Notes under the pieces: generated by a model | Databases searched by the model: none | Seen by the model: the letters and a program-made list of their open reading frames with translations, nothing else | What the model was told of the DNA's origin: nothing | Source of the DNA: Akanthomyces muscarius | Taxonomy: Eukaryota; Ascomycota; Sordariomycetes; Hypocreales; Cordycipitaceae | Assembly (NCBI RefSeq): GCF_028009165.1 | Contig: NC_079241.1 | Span: 6,634,001-6,698,000 of the forward strand | DNA length: 64,000 nt | Direction: 5' to 3' | Shown here: piece by piece, positions 10,901-20,246 of the stretch | How the letters are laid out: each line of letters begins with the position of its first letter | How positions within the stretch are numbered: position 1 is the first letter of the stretch | Made by a program: the position numbers and the translations under genes

Positions 10901-13900
10901 GTGTAAAGGCGTATCAAGAAAACCTCGAGTTCCTCCTGGACGAAGCACGCTTCAAGAACGAAATTGCCGTCTTTTTACAGGATGACGAGCTCATCAAGAC
11001 TGCCCATAAGCCGCAGCTCATGCCCGTTCTCCTACGCCTGCTGTACGGCCGCACCATTTCCAAAAAAGGCGCTGCGAGCGGTCGCCACGGCTTACAGGCT
11101 ACGCGTCTGGCCGTCATTCGAAACCTTACTCTTCAAGACATGGGTGACTTTCTCGACATTGCCATGGGCAAGCTTCGAGGCGTGCAAGTCGTCGGAAAGT
11201 CGGCGGTTCAGACGAAGGCGTCTTTCAGCGAGCCTATCATTACTCCCCGCCAACAAGTTGGTTTCCTAAACATGATCTCGTCCTTGATCACGGAAATGGG
11301 CAGCAATGTGTCACAATACATGGAAAAGGTGCTCAGCCCAGTGCTGTACTGCCTCGTCTACGCCTGTCGAAATTTGAGAGACGTATCCCCCGAAGCTGAA
11401 GAGAGTGACAAGGCAAGCAGTGCGTCGCTGCTCCGTGTCGTTCGCGTGACTGGTATCAAGTGCCTCATTTCGCTTTTCCAGAACGCACAGGACTTCCAGT
11501 GGGAGCCGTATCACGACCTCATTATCGAAGAGATTGTGGCACCAAGGATCGAAAACCTTGCCGCCGAGACGACCCAAGGTGTTTCCGGACTCATGCACCT
11601 GTTCTTCACCTGGTCCGTTCTGCCCAAGTCGGCCCTGTTCCTCGCACCCCACGGCACATACTTGCCGGTTGGTGTCTTGCCAAGCGTCGTGGACTGCATC
11701 ACGGCGGCAAAGACAAAGGACGACGTCAAGATTCACTCGCTCGAGATTTTGCGCAACCTCGTCAAGCTGGCCGTTGCCCCTGCCAGTGAATCCCAGTTCA
11801 ACGAGCTGATCAAGGTGGAACTGCTAGACGCCAATGTGAAGCAGATTTTGGCGAGCATCACCAAAGTTCTGGAGGAGCAGACCGTCGGTCACTCGCTCCT
11901 CGAGGCATGTGTCGAGACTATCCTGGCGTTTGCCGTCGTTGTCCAAGACATTGCGAATATTCAGTCCGTCATCCGCATCTCAAGCTACCTGCTGAACCAG
12001 CCTCCACGACGTGTTAGCCCCAAGACCAAGGGTCGTATCCTGCTCATCGTCGAGAGCTTCGTATCCATGGACCATGCGGGACAAGACCCCAAGCTGCTGC
12101 AACAGGTATACGATACGCTTTCGTCGCTATTCGGCTATTTCAAGGACCGCGAAAACAGACAATCGCTGGCCCGCGCTCTGCTGGCTCTTTCCAAGCAGGA
12201 GCCCGAAGTTGCGGTCGTCGCTAGCCTTTGCAACGAGCTCAACTCATACAAGGAGGGCCGCCTGGATGAGCCAGACTATGACCGACGCCTCAATTCGTTC
12301 AACACCATTGTAGCTGTGCGCAAGGTGGCTTGGACTCCGAAACAGTGGCTACCGGTGCTGCACAACCTCATCTTCTTTATCCGCGATGACCAGGAATTCG
12401 GTGTCTTGTCGACCAACTCTGCCGACGGTCTGCGACGATTCGTTCAAAATGTCGCTGATGCCCAGCCCGCGAACGTCAAGACCGTCTTTGAAGAGACCCT
12501 CAAGAGTGTTCTCATGCCTGCTGTGTATTCGTGCGCCCGCGACCCCTCTGAGACGGTGCGCCGCCAGACACTCCGCGTGTTCGGTTTCCTGCTCACTACC
12601 ATGCCCGACTGGGCGCCCGTTGCCGACCTCAAGGGCTTGCTGGTGGAACAACATGAAGAATCGACCGAGCCTGCATTCTTCTTCAACCTGCTGAGCCCTG
12701 CCGTTGCGCGCCAGCTCGAGGCCCTCAAGGCTCTGGAGGCTGCGAACCAATCTCACGAGATGGGCAGCCAAAACCTGGCTCAATTCTTCATCCCGCTGCT
12801 AGAGCACTTCATTTTTGGGCGTGAGGACGGCACAGACGACCACGGTCTCGGTGCACAGGCCACTACAACTATTGGAACATTGGCCATGTCTCTCCACTGG
12901 AACCACTACCGCACTACTCTCCAGCGATACATCAGCTACGTTGGATCCAAGCCGGAGCTGCAAAAGCAAACAGTCCGTCTTTGCGGCCGATTTGCGGATG
13001 CTCTTAGCGCCTCTATGGAGAGCAAGGATGATGCCATGGAGATAGATGGCGAAGATGCCCCAGCGCCAGCTCAGAAGCAACGCCTTGCCACGAGCACTTC
13101 CAAGACTCAGCTCCCGGTCGACATTTCGGAATACTTTCTGCCGCCACTCACAAAATACCTTCACGAAAAAAATGAGTCCGAAGTCAGTTATCGTGTGCCG
13201 GTCGGTGTTATCATTGTCAAGCTTCTCAAGCTCCTGCCGGAGCAGCTGATGAACCAGAAGCTTGCTGGAGTCTTGACCGACATCTGTCATATTCTGCGCA
13301 GTAAGAACGAGGAGTCGCGAGACTTGACTCGTGATACGCTGGTGCAGATTGCCGTTGTCCTCGGGCCCGGCTTCTTCGGCTTCCTTCTCAAGGAGCTCCG
13401 AAGTGCCCTGACGCGCGGCTACCAGCTGCACGTTCTGTCTTACACCATGCACTCCATCCTGGTCGCCTCGGTGCCCTTGTTTGGCCCTGGTGATCTCGAC
13501 CACTGCCTCTCGCCCATTGTCACCATCATCATGGACGACATCTTTGGCGTCGTTGGACAAGAAAAAGATGCTGATGGCTACACGACACAGACAAAGGAAA
13601 TCAAGGGCAGCAAGAGTCAGGACTCAATGGAACTGGTTGCAAAGACCGCCTCCGTGACGCAACTCATTCGCCTAGTGAAGCCGATCCAGGCTCTGCTCAT
13701 GGAAAGGGTGGACCTCAAGATGGTGCGCAAGATTGACGCGCTCATGTCCCGCATTACCGTCGGCCTGCTGCAGAACCCGGCCGCGGAGAGCCGCGACACT
13801 CTTGTATTCTGCTATGAAGTCATTCAAGAAGTCTACGACAGCCAGAAGCCACAGGTAGAGAAAAAGATGGACCCCAGAGTGCGGAAGTACCTCGTTCAGA

Positions 13901-15939
13901 AGGGTGCCAAGAAGAGCGACCGAGGCAAAGCGGCCAAGCATACTTACAAACTCATGCGATTCGCATTCGATATTTTGCGCGCTATGCTCAAGAAGCACGA
14001 TAGCCTGCGAACACCCGAGAACCTTGCTGGCTTCTTGCCCATCATTGGTGACGCTATTGTAGATGGTGAGGACGAGGTCAAGATTTCGGCTTTCCGTCTA
14101 CTGGCAGTCATTGTCAAGGTTCCCATGGGTGATGACGGAGCCAACCTCTTCAAGGTCACTGTCAGAGAAGCCACCAAGAGCATCTCCACGTCGACATCTA
14201 CCACGACCGACCTGGCACAGGCCGCGCTGAAGCTGCTGTCCGTCCTCTTGCGCGATCGACGCGATGTGATTGTCAAGGATGCGGCGGCCGACATGCTCCT
14301 CGGGAAACTCAAGGACGACTTTACCGAGCCGCTGTATCGCCACGTCACGTTTAACTTTTTGCGATCCGTCCTCGAGCGTCGCATCGAAACAGCCGCGGTG
14401 TACGACACTCTCGACCATGTTGGCACTGTCATGATTACCAACCCCGACAAGGACACACGAGATCTGGCCCGCGGTGCGTTTTTCCAATTTATCCGCGAGT
14501 ACCCGCAGAAGAAGGCTCGCTGGGCCAAGCAGCTCGATTTCATCGTTGCCAACCTCAAGTATGATCGCGAGGGCGGTCGTCTGTCCGTCATGGAGATGCT
14601 TCACCTGCTTCTCATGAAGGCCTCCGACGAGTTTGTGCAGCAGGTGGCGTCGACTTGCTTCCTGCCGCTCTTTTTTGTCCTCGCCAACGACGAGAGCGAA
14701 AAGTGCCAGCTGTCGGCTGGTGAGCTCATCAAGGAGATTCTCCAAAAGGCCGACAAGGAGCGCATACAGCAGTTCCTCACGCTGCTGCGGTCATGGCTCG
14801 ATAAGAAGGACAACCTTCCGGTGCTGCGACTGGGCTTGATGGTCTTTGGGTACTATTTCGAGGCAAACGAAGACGCCGCCAAGAATAAAAAGGACTACAA
14901 GCTTGTGCTCTCTACTATTGGAGAATTACTGGCCCAGGATGTTACCGAGCTTGATGCAGATCTCGTCAGTACCATCATTGCCACGGTGCAATTATTCACT
15001 GTGCAGTATCCAGAGCGCATCCTCACACCCGAGAACGAACAGCTGTGGATCAATGTCGCGCTTTGCCTGCAGCACCAGGATGTCAATGTGCGCTTGGTAA
15101 CAATTCGCTTGATCGCCGTGTATCTTGGCGACTTTGCGAAGCAGAGCGGCAGCACGCCTCCCGGGCAAGCGCTCAAGGGATCTTATGGCCTTGCGTTGCC
15201 CGTGGAGAAGCTGCAGGACTACGTGCGCCTGGGTTTGAACGTTCTGGGTGGCAGCCAAGTCGACGAGGCACTGGCCAAGGAAGTCACGCAGGTCATCATC
15301 TTCCTTGGACCGCGCCTTGCCGACGTACCCGAGAAGAAGACGGCCGAAGACGACGGTGATCCGGAGGAAGAGGAAGAAGAAGAAGAGGACGAAGCAGCTG
15401 ACCAAGACGAGGAAGACATCACCCAGCGGCCCCGCGACATTGGCTACCTCTTCTGGCGCCTGTCGCACATCCTGCGCAAGGAGATTCGCCCGCGCAGCTA
15501 CGCCATCGTGCCCAAGGTGCACGCCATGGAGGCGCTCGAGACCATTGCCCGGCGCATCCCCGCGGACCGGCTGCGGCCGTCGCTGCGCAAGGTGCTGGAG
15601 CCGCTGCACCACCTGACGGACCCGTCGATCCCGGTGCCGTTCAGCGCCGACGATGAGTTCCGCGCGCGGCTTGAGGGCATCAAGACGCGCGCGCAGATCA
15701 TGATGGACGCGCTGCAGAAGAAGTTTGGCACGGCCACGTACACGCGGCTGCTGCTCGAGGTGCGCGAGGCGGTGCGCAGGCGCCGGCAGCGACGGTCCAG
15801 CAAGCGCAAGATTGAGGCGCTCGCGCAGCCGGAAAAGTACAGCCGCGACAAGAGGAAGAAGCTGGACCGCAACAAGGAGAGGCGCAAGGTGCGGTCCTCG
15901 GAGCAAAAGACGATGCGACAGACGTACAAAACGTGGTAG
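7999..15939 (+). CDS. utp20: Utp20, U3 snoRNP/SSU processome HEAT-repeat scaffold
   Basis: One uninterrupted exon encodes 2,646 residues, close to the roughly 2,500 usual for Utp20/DRIM. The start at 7999 (CACAATGCC) gives the basic N-terminus MPSKSSGRIAKVRKN followed by the family's KNHRWQSFNDKI and PLRRVRRHDLD. The body is almost entirely alpha-helical HEAT/ARM-type repeats, with the DRIM region in the N-terminal half. An acidic Glu/Asp run lies at nucleotides 15364-15420. The C-terminus is strongly basic (RRRQRRSSKRK, then KRKKLDRNKERRK) and probably carries nucleolar targeting or RNA contacts. Utp20 belongs to the 90S pre-ribosome and is needed for early 18S rRNA cleavages. Intron-free genes this long are unusual beside its intron-containing neighbours, but the frame is complete. 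Long antisense frames are GC-bias shadows. Confidence 0.97.
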   Translation: MPSKSSGRIAKVRKNKYSTPHEKNHRWQSFNDKIAQFNSLQPLRRVRRHDLDTEDLSAATSYFQTALQKWNELNIGRCFVSFKQKVLPLSESLPQILHFETRIMDLLEEHIAMQDKDGLEPLLDLLTAFAHDLGSRFEKYYERSLALIIAIAIRPQPADVIEWTFGTLAFLFKYLSKLLVPDVRPTYKVMAVLLGKTRLPGHVARFAAEAVSFLVKKAAAPSHRETALVGLVEHIRDDLVGMVDDKQFTLYNDGVMTMFAEAIKGTEGNIHSAGAAILATLMDAIPEDEKKLATRQVWTDVVCGVLTSTIHHCREEHFDDYAEAIFDAIEQKAVAVAMPPPAWGTIPHIRILGTLAGVRKGSRISNWNRLIQQLVALLAKMVPYPSADELSQEESNNLWSRVLVNVAIAWHHAPVDALVPHLASLLQSLTREPLMRWFIPFCALFCALDPRRFGSLLRGDFQKFLAAHWSRGSGGGAHGWSNEEMLCTLLPKMMENRAFPPPSDKHACKLPQSWQDQIVSKFENLEISPFPERGPYNKDPQVWRDRCLPKYAALLQILELTSVHPSTNARIAELLLKKLKLALRPSSTLDSDEVRFIVGPGFHAYLGMSKAAGVIDSNLSRLLRAALPRFARSVGFLRSYLTYVSSVSGSASPDEHTAGEETSSETDPAIASLIENLGSPSHEIRLTSLRLLQYMDKSAAVIDAMLQIEETPLHLQNTRSIGMLMRKLGQDYAHVNSFSWVSTAVPSFLFGMLTVKLSPVWDDATETLKHIAQSKTGEEAIAKIAFRWIEVPSPRWKAAMGDGSATQRPVLSDFDCTAYIYLSRAGQMVHEDAVGAATKMLEKFDQEQQLVENIPEFARNRALRVFNALPAIAEKRSRQLVPHLLCWASESEDTAEDATDEDAGTEEDKNWSLADRKSIIGVFSQFVNPKVLYQHEKVYDALLRLLENGDIEVQKLALKGILAWKQEGVKAYQENLEFLLDEARFKNEIAVFLQDDELIKTAHKPQLMPVLLRLLYGRTISKKGAASGRHGLQATRLAVIRNLTLQDMGDFLDIAMGKLRGVQVVGKSAVQTKASFSEPIITPRQQVGFLNMISSLITEMGSNVSQYMEKVLSPVLYCLVYACRNLRDVSPEAEESDKASSASLLRVVRVTGIKCLISLFQNAQDFQWEPYHDLIIEEIVAPRIENLAAETTQGVSGLMHLFFTWSVLPKSALFLAPHGTYLPVGVLPSVVDCITAAKTKDDVKIHSLEILRNLVKLAVAPASESQFNELIKVELLDANVKQILASITKVLEEQTVGHSLLEACVETILAFAVVVQDIANIQSVIRISSYLLNQPPRRVSPKTKGRILLIVESFVSMDHAGQDPKLLQQVYDTLSSLFGYFKDRENRQSLARALLALSKQEPEVAVVASLCNELNSYKEGRLDEPDYDRRLNSFNTIVAVRKVAWTPKQWLPVLHNLIFFIRDDQEFGVLSTNSADGLRRFVQNVADAQPANVKTVFEETLKSVLMPAVYSCARDPSETVRRQTLRVFGFLLTTMPDWAPVADLKGLLVEQHEESTEPAFFFNLLSPAVARQLEALKALEAANQSHEMGSQNLAQFFIPLLEHFIFGREDGTDDHGLGAQATTTIGTLAMSLHWNHYRTTLQRYISYVGSKPELQKQTVRLCGRFADALSASMESKDDAMEIDGEDAPAPAQKQRLATSTSKTQLPVDISEYFLPPLTKYLHEKNESEVSYRVPVGVIIVKLLKLLPEQLMNQKLAGVLTDICHILRSKNEESRDLTRDTLVQIAVVLGPGFFGFLLKELRSALTRGYQLHVLSYTMHSILVASVPLFGPGDLDHCLSPIVTIIMDDIFGVVGQEKDADGYTTQTKEIKGSKSQDSMELVAKTASVTQLIRLVKPIQALLMERVDLKMVRKIDALMSRITVGLLQNPAAESRDTLVFCYEVIQEVYDSQKPQVEKKMDPRVRKYLVQKGAKKSDRGKAAKHTYKLMRFAFDILRAMLKKHDSLRTPENLAGFLPIIGDAIVDGEDEVKISAFRLLAVIVKVPMGDDGANLFKVTVREATKSISTSTSTTTDLAQAALKLLSVLLRDRRDVIVKDAAADMLLGKLKDDFTEPLYRHVTFNFLRSVLERRIETAAVYDTLDHVGTVMITNPDKDTRDLARGAFFQFIREYPQKKARWAKQLDFIVANLKYDREGGRLSVMEMLHLLLMKASDEFVQQVASTCFLPLFFVLANDESEKCQLSAGELIKEILQKADKERIQQFLTLLRSWLDKKDNLPVLRLGLMVFGYYFEANEDAAKNKKDYKLVLSTIGELLAQDVTELDADLVSTIIATVQLFTVQYPERILTPENEQLWINVALCLQHQDVNVRLVTIRLIAVYLGDFAKQSGSTPPGQALKGSYGLALPVEKLQDYVRLGLNVLGGSQVDEALAKEVTQVIIFLGPRLADVPEKKTAEDDGDPEEEEEEEEDEAADQDEEDITQRPRDIGYLFWRLSHILRKEIRPRSYAIVPKVHAMEALETIARRIPADRLRPSLRKVLEPLHHLTDPSIPVPFSADDEFRARLEGIKTRAQIMMDALQKKFGTATYTRLLLEVREAVRRRRQRRSSKRKIEALAQPEKYSRDKRKKLDRNKERRKVRSSEQKTMRQTYKTW

Positions 15940-16199
15940 TTTTTCCTTTTTTTACGGCATTATGTATGGTGCATTCTTGGAGTTATGGAGCTTTTTTTGT
16001 GTGTCACGTCACAGACGTTTATACCATGATAGGTTTAGATGAATATAGCAAATGTACATTTTAAATTCCAGTTTTGCTCTTCTCTAGGAGCCGTTGTCCA
16101 AAGTGGAGGGTATTCTAATCAACAGCGCCATGTGTTCCTTTTTAATGCTAGATATTGTACAAGATTCCATCACCGCCAGATTTCCATGTTCAATGGCTT

Positions 16200-16805
16200 T
16201 TATGAGCTGCCGGTCTTGGTCTCGGGCGCCTCCTCCTCATCGGGCCAAAACTCAATGTCGCCGTCCTCGCCGAGGCTGCCGCGCTTGACCAGACGGCCCT
16301 TTTCGCGCATGAGGTCCTCGACAGTGAGCTTGCGGTCGCCAAATATGTTGAGGTGGTCGCTGATGACGTGTCGGTTGCGGCAGCTCGGGCAGGTGATGAG
16401 GATGGAGCCCGTGTGGTAGCCCTGCTTGGAGACGTTGTGGTGCGACCGGTGGCTGCACGGCACGCAGGTGAAGGAGAGCTGGTAGTAGGCCGGGTTCTTG
16501 GCCTCGGGGCGCTCGCCCTCGCTGGCGGGCTCGTCGGCGGGCTGCCACGCGGGCGGCGCGGCGGCGCTTGTTTCCCGCGCGGAGGGGGTCGCAGCAGTCG
16601 CGGGCTCGGTCTGGACAGCGGGACGCTGGGAGGGCCGCGGTGGACGGGGAATGGTGTGCGCGGCACGGACGAGGAGCGCCGGGCGTGTGAGGTTGTTGGG
16701 TGGCTGTCGCAAGAGGCTGGCGCGAGAGGCGGCGGCGCTGCAGGGCTGACGGAGGGCGCTGGGACGCAGCTGGCGCAGGAATGACGATGCAGTGCGGGAT
16801 GCCAT
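16200..16805 (-). CDS. zim17: Zim17/Hep1, DNL-type zinc finger mitochondrial chaperone
   Basis: A single exon encodes 201 residues. The first ~50 residues are rich in Arg, Ser, Ala and Leu without acidic residues, a typical mitochondrial presequence, followed by a Pro/Ala-rich linker. The zf-DNL domain (about 107-175) shows two CxxC pairs, Cys114/Cys117 in FTCVPC and Cys139/Cys142 in CPSC, that bind one zinc. It also shows the conserved HRSHHNVSKQGYHTG stretch and the DHLNIFGD element standing in place of the usual DNL motif. Zim17 keeps mitochondrial Hsp70 (Ssc1) soluble and active for import and Fe-S biogenesis in the matrix. It is convergent with utp20 (260-bp spacer) and divergent from the CAP gene. 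Confidence 0.92.
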   Translation of the reverse strand: MASRTASSFLRQLRPSALRQPCSAAASRASLLRQPPNNLTRPALLVRAAHTIPRPPRPSQRPAVQTEPATAATPSARETSAAAPPAWQPADEPASEGERPEAKNPAYYQLSFTCVPCSHRSHHNVSKQGYHTGSILITCPSCRNRHVISDHLNIFGDRKLTVEDLMREKGRLVKRGSLGEDGDIEFWPDEEEAPETKTGSS

Positions 16806-17353
16806 TGTGCGCGCGATGGATTGGTGGTAATGCGCGAAAGGAGTCGAGGTGAGGAAGGCGAGGTGGTTGGATTCAGGAGGTTTGGCGCAGGAGAAAAAAG
16901 TTGAATGTCGGCGGCGACGAGCTCCAGAAATATTTTTGGAAGTTTGGCGTCATAGCTTGGGGGCGGTTTTCTAGAAGCGTCGGACTAGTATAATTGAGGT
17001 GTACATGTTCGCATATTATGTCCAACATACAAAATACCTGAGAAAACCAAAATAAATGAGATATTTTCAGCTACTCAAATCTAGTCTTGAAGTGCTCGAT
17101 GTTTGCACTTTCCACCGTCCAGCTAGAGTACCAGGGCTGCCAGCTGGCGCAGCTGGCAGATGAAGCGAGCAAACGCAGGAGTGTGAGCTGTTCGTTCACA
17201 TCTGAAATGAAAATGAAAACATCGCCAGTTGATTCAGATGCTTCGCCTCTTTTTTTTTTGTTTTTGGTTTCGCAGAAGTAACTTCCCTCGACGACTTGAC
17301 GTCTGCTTGTTGGACTGCCAATCAAATCATCACATCTCTAACAAGCGTTCGAC
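16806..17353. promoter_or_regulatory. Divergent spacer between zim17 and the CAP gene
   Basis: These 548 bp must contain both promoters. The zim17-proximal half is GC-rich and the CAP-proximal half is AT-richer, with a T run at 17251-17260 about 95 bp before the CAP start. No clear TATA box and no coding sequence were seen. Confidence 0.45.
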
Positions 17354-17970
17354 ATGCATCTCGCCAAGGTCGCAGCCGCCATCGTCAGTATGGCACTCGC
17401 CAGTGCTGCGCAGAGCGACGACCTCGTCTCGGCCTTCAACATGGTCAACCAAGCCAGGGGCGAACGACTCGTCAAGCCGCTTTCGTGGAGCCCCGACCTG
17501 GCCGCCTACGCGCAGCTCTGGGCAAACCTCATGGCCAGCGGCCAGGTGCCTTTCCAGCACGCCGCCGGAGCCTACCGCCCATCACAAGGCGAGGTTCTCT
17601 ACGTGCAGGAGGCCTCGGACTGCCACCCATCGTACGATGCGCCGTTTCAATCGGCCATGCACGCCTGGCTTGCACAGGCGCCGCTGTATGACAACAAGCC
17701 GATCACGACAGGCCACGAGCCATGGCTTCACTGGTGTAGGTGACGCTGGGTAGCACAAAAAAGGTGAGATGCTGACGGTGTAGCGCAATGCATGTGGTCC
17801 GGATCGACGGAAATCGGATGCGCACGCGCCTACAGCATCTCGGATGCCTACAAGGTCTATGTCGTCTGCCGTTTCAGCCCCGAAGGCAACGTGTAAGTCG
17901 AGAAATAACACAGGCAGCTCTTCACTGTCGTTAACAAGTTTATAGTGCTGGGCAGAAGCCGTTTTATTAG
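17354..17970 (+). CDS. Secreted CAP/SCP (PR-1-like) protein
   Basis: Three exons, 17354-17735, 17784-17892 and 17946-17970, give 171 residues. The introns are 48 and 53 nt. The last exon is only 25 nt and adds the AGQKPFY tail that closes CAP domains; stopping at the TAA at 17894-17896 would lose it. Residues 1-20 form a signal peptide. CAP features in order are the N-terminal helix (FNMVNQARG, LSWSPDLAAYAQLWA), PFQH with the putative cavity histidine, the GEVLY counterpart of GENL, and GHEPWLHWSQCMWSGSTEIGCA split by intron 1 (second histidine, CAP1-like signature). The YVVCRFSPEGNV stretch is CAP2-like. Fungal members (Pry/Fpr types) are secreted, bind sterols or lipids and can act at host interfaces; the role here is inferred only. 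Confidence 0.9.
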
Positions 17971-18278
17971 CAGGAGACTGGGGTCAGTGTCTGAGGAGCA
18001 TGTTATCAACGTCAACATGTATAATGATTGCTGTCAAGAATTTGGGACAATAAAAGTTGAGAGAGATAGAAAAAGCAAAGGAGTTAATACAGGCAGCTTT
18101 TGTTGCGATTTTCGTTGAGCCTCCGGAGCACTCAATTGGCGAGTGGCTTGCACCAGATATGAGACATGCTACTGATATGAATTCCACGGTTGGGCTAACT
18201 TCTGATTTAGTTATTCTATAAGTAACACTATATGTCGTGCTATCCTATACTTTGAGTTTAGCGATACTAGTTCAGCAC
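17971..18278. other. Short convergent spacer after the CAP gene
   Basis: These 308 bp of AT-rich sequence lie between the convergent CAP and NmrA-like genes. They hold the 3' UTRs. Nothing else was seen. Confidence 0.5.
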
Positions 18279-19295
18279 TTAGACCTTACCCTGAAGCATT
18301 GTCACGGGATGATCATCACGATTCTTGTAGACTGTCGCACTCCGGGCGCCCTCAACAATCTCGCTGACAAACACTCCCACCGACTTGCATTCAACATCGG
18401 GGTAAAGAAGTTTAGCGTCCAGATAGCCTAGGTATGCGGCGTGCTCCGGTGTGTTATCGCCGCGGATCCCCCATGTATACTTGTATTCAAGCATCGAAAG
18501 CTTGAACAGAGATGGCATGTCGGCAGGGTTCTTGCCAGCAACCTCTTTCAGCTGAAGCATCGTGGCCTCGGCATCTTCCTTGGAAAGGTATGTCCTGGGG
18601 ATGGTCTCCCCCGTGGCCTCCTCGACAGCGGCCCAAATCTTGTTCTGTGTCGTCACCTCGCCGTACGCGAACACGTGTTTGTTTAGCGTTTTGGGGTCGG
18701 CGACGATGCGGGCGACGTATTTGCCGATATCAGACACATCAGTGACTGCAGTAGGCACATTTCCATCAGCACCGATGATGGTGTCGGGGACAGAAATTTG
18801 GGCGTCAAGCCTCTTGGAAGGGACTTGGGGCAGGGAGAGCTGCATCCACCAGCCAACGTCGATGACTGTGTAGGGGAGATAGAGTCGCTTGCACCGGTCG
18901 AGAACGTCCTCCTTCATGGAGCGCAGCGTGAGAACACCGCGAGGCGGGCAGACAACGGCGAAGAAGCTGGGCACGAATCGGCCGACGCCAGCGGCGTGCG
19001 ATGCGTCAATAAGTGCATGCTCCTCGGCCACTTGCAGCAGAGTAAGGCACGAGATGACAATGTCAACCCCTGTGAGGATACTAGTCATCGCCTCGATGTC
19101 CGAGAATTTGATAATTTCAAGAGAAACGCCGCGTGTAGCGAGATCCTGGTAGACAGGCTTAGATGCGGATTCCGGCCGCACCAGGGCGATGATATCGAAA
19201 TTGTCCGGGGAGTCAAGGAGGGCATTGATGATGGACATGCCCGTCTCGCCAGATGCACCGCCGATAGCGATCTTGAGTTTTTTTTCTAGAGCCAT
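18279..19295 (-). CDS. NmrA-like/isoflavone-reductase-family NAD(P)-binding protein
   Basis: A single exon encodes 338 residues. The N-terminal Rossmann signature KIAIGGASGETG (about residues 7-18) has the GxxGxxG spacing of the atypical SDR (NmrA/PCBER) group. It is followed by the strand-helix pattern typical of that group (FDIIALVRPE, GVDIVISCL). The central LPYTVIDVGWW and late AAYLGYLDAKLLYPDV stretches are usual in fungal isoflavone-reductase-like (CipA-type) proteins, which are about 300-340 residues. The lysine expected in active PCBER-like reductases cannot be placed confidently by eye, so enzyme and redox-sensor roles both remain possible. A TATA-like ACTATAAG lies about 105 bp upstream on the minus strand (near 19400), suggesting an inducible promoter. 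It is divergent from snf5. Confidence 0.9.
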   Translation of the reverse strand: MALEKKLKIAIGGASGETGMSIINALLDSPDNFDIIALVRPESASKPVYQDLATRGVSLEIIKFSDIEAMTSILTGVDIVISCLTLLQVAEEHALIDASHAAGVGRFVPSFFAVVCPPRGVLTLRSMKEDVLDRCKRLYLPYTVIDVGWWMQLSLPQVPSKRLDAQISVPDTIIGADGNVPTAVTDVSDIGKYVARIVADPKTLNKHVFAYGEVTTQNKIWAAVEEATGETIPRTYLSKEDAEATMLQLKEVAGKNPADMPSLFKLSMLEYKYTWGIRGDNTPEHAAYLGYLDAKLLYPDVECKSVGVFVSEIVEGARSATVYKNRDDHPVTMLQGKV

Positions 19296-20246
19296 GTTGT
19301 GCGAGTGAATTAAAGGAGAATAAGTATAGGAAGCTCTATCTTCCTGATTGTGGGTTTCAGATCGATTGAGAAGCTGTCCAACAGATGATACATCTACTTA
19401 TAGTATTCATAACATGTTCCGGAGGTTTCGGACACTTGACTGAACACGATGGTCTAGAAAGTCCGCAGGATGCTTACTAAAGTGTCTGCAGATATTAGAG
19501 CCTCACTTCCGATTCCATAGCAGCGGAGTTTGCCTTTGTCGAAGCGAGGCTTAGCGGAGTATTCGACAATTGTCCGCGCTGCCCCAATCGCCAGTCCAAG
19601 GGCCCATGTCAAGTTACTGGAGCATGAAAAATTACGCGTTTAGGCCCTCAATACGCGGTAGATGCCCCAATAAGCTCGGGGATACGAGACATTAGAGGTA
19701 TAGTTACGCGGAAAGAGCGCCGTACCCTGACCGTCTTAGTCTTCACAGTTGGTGTAGCCAGCTGGAAACCTATGGGCCAATCAAAGCTGAACCATATCGT
19801 CTTCACCTTTGCAAAGATGGAAATCGAGAACTAAATAAAAATGAGATGGAGAAAGTAAAAAATGAAATAAAAATGTAATCAACCAGTCACTTGTTAGATG
19901 CTACTGTGCTTGCTGTTTGTACTGGGCGGCCGCTGCTTACGTAACTCGGTAGATGCCGAATTTTTAGCAGCAAACGCGCGCGACGAGAAACGGGCCTCAA
20001 ATCTGTTAGCTTGTCGCGACACCTTCTCGATCCACGCCATTTCCATCTCGTTTCCTTGAGCTTCATCACACGTACGCCCGCAAATTGCGCGAGCCGCCAC
20101 CAATCTCACCCATACGCAGGCGATTGTGCGTCAGACGCTGCACGGCATCGCGTTACTCGGCCACTGGCAACTACGGCCAGCGCCCGCCTCCCTTGCCAAC
20201 CTAATCCGTCCAGCTCGGCGATGCCCATCGAGGCACCCACGCGCCC
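19296..20246. promoter_or_regulatory. Divergent spacer between the NmrA-like gene and snf5
   Basis: These 951 bp contain the promoters of both genes. The minus-strand TATA-like element near 19400 serves the NmrA-like gene. An A-rich patch lies at about 19830-19885. The 300 bp before snf5 are C/A-rich and leader-like. No coding sequence was recognised. Confidence 0.45.
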
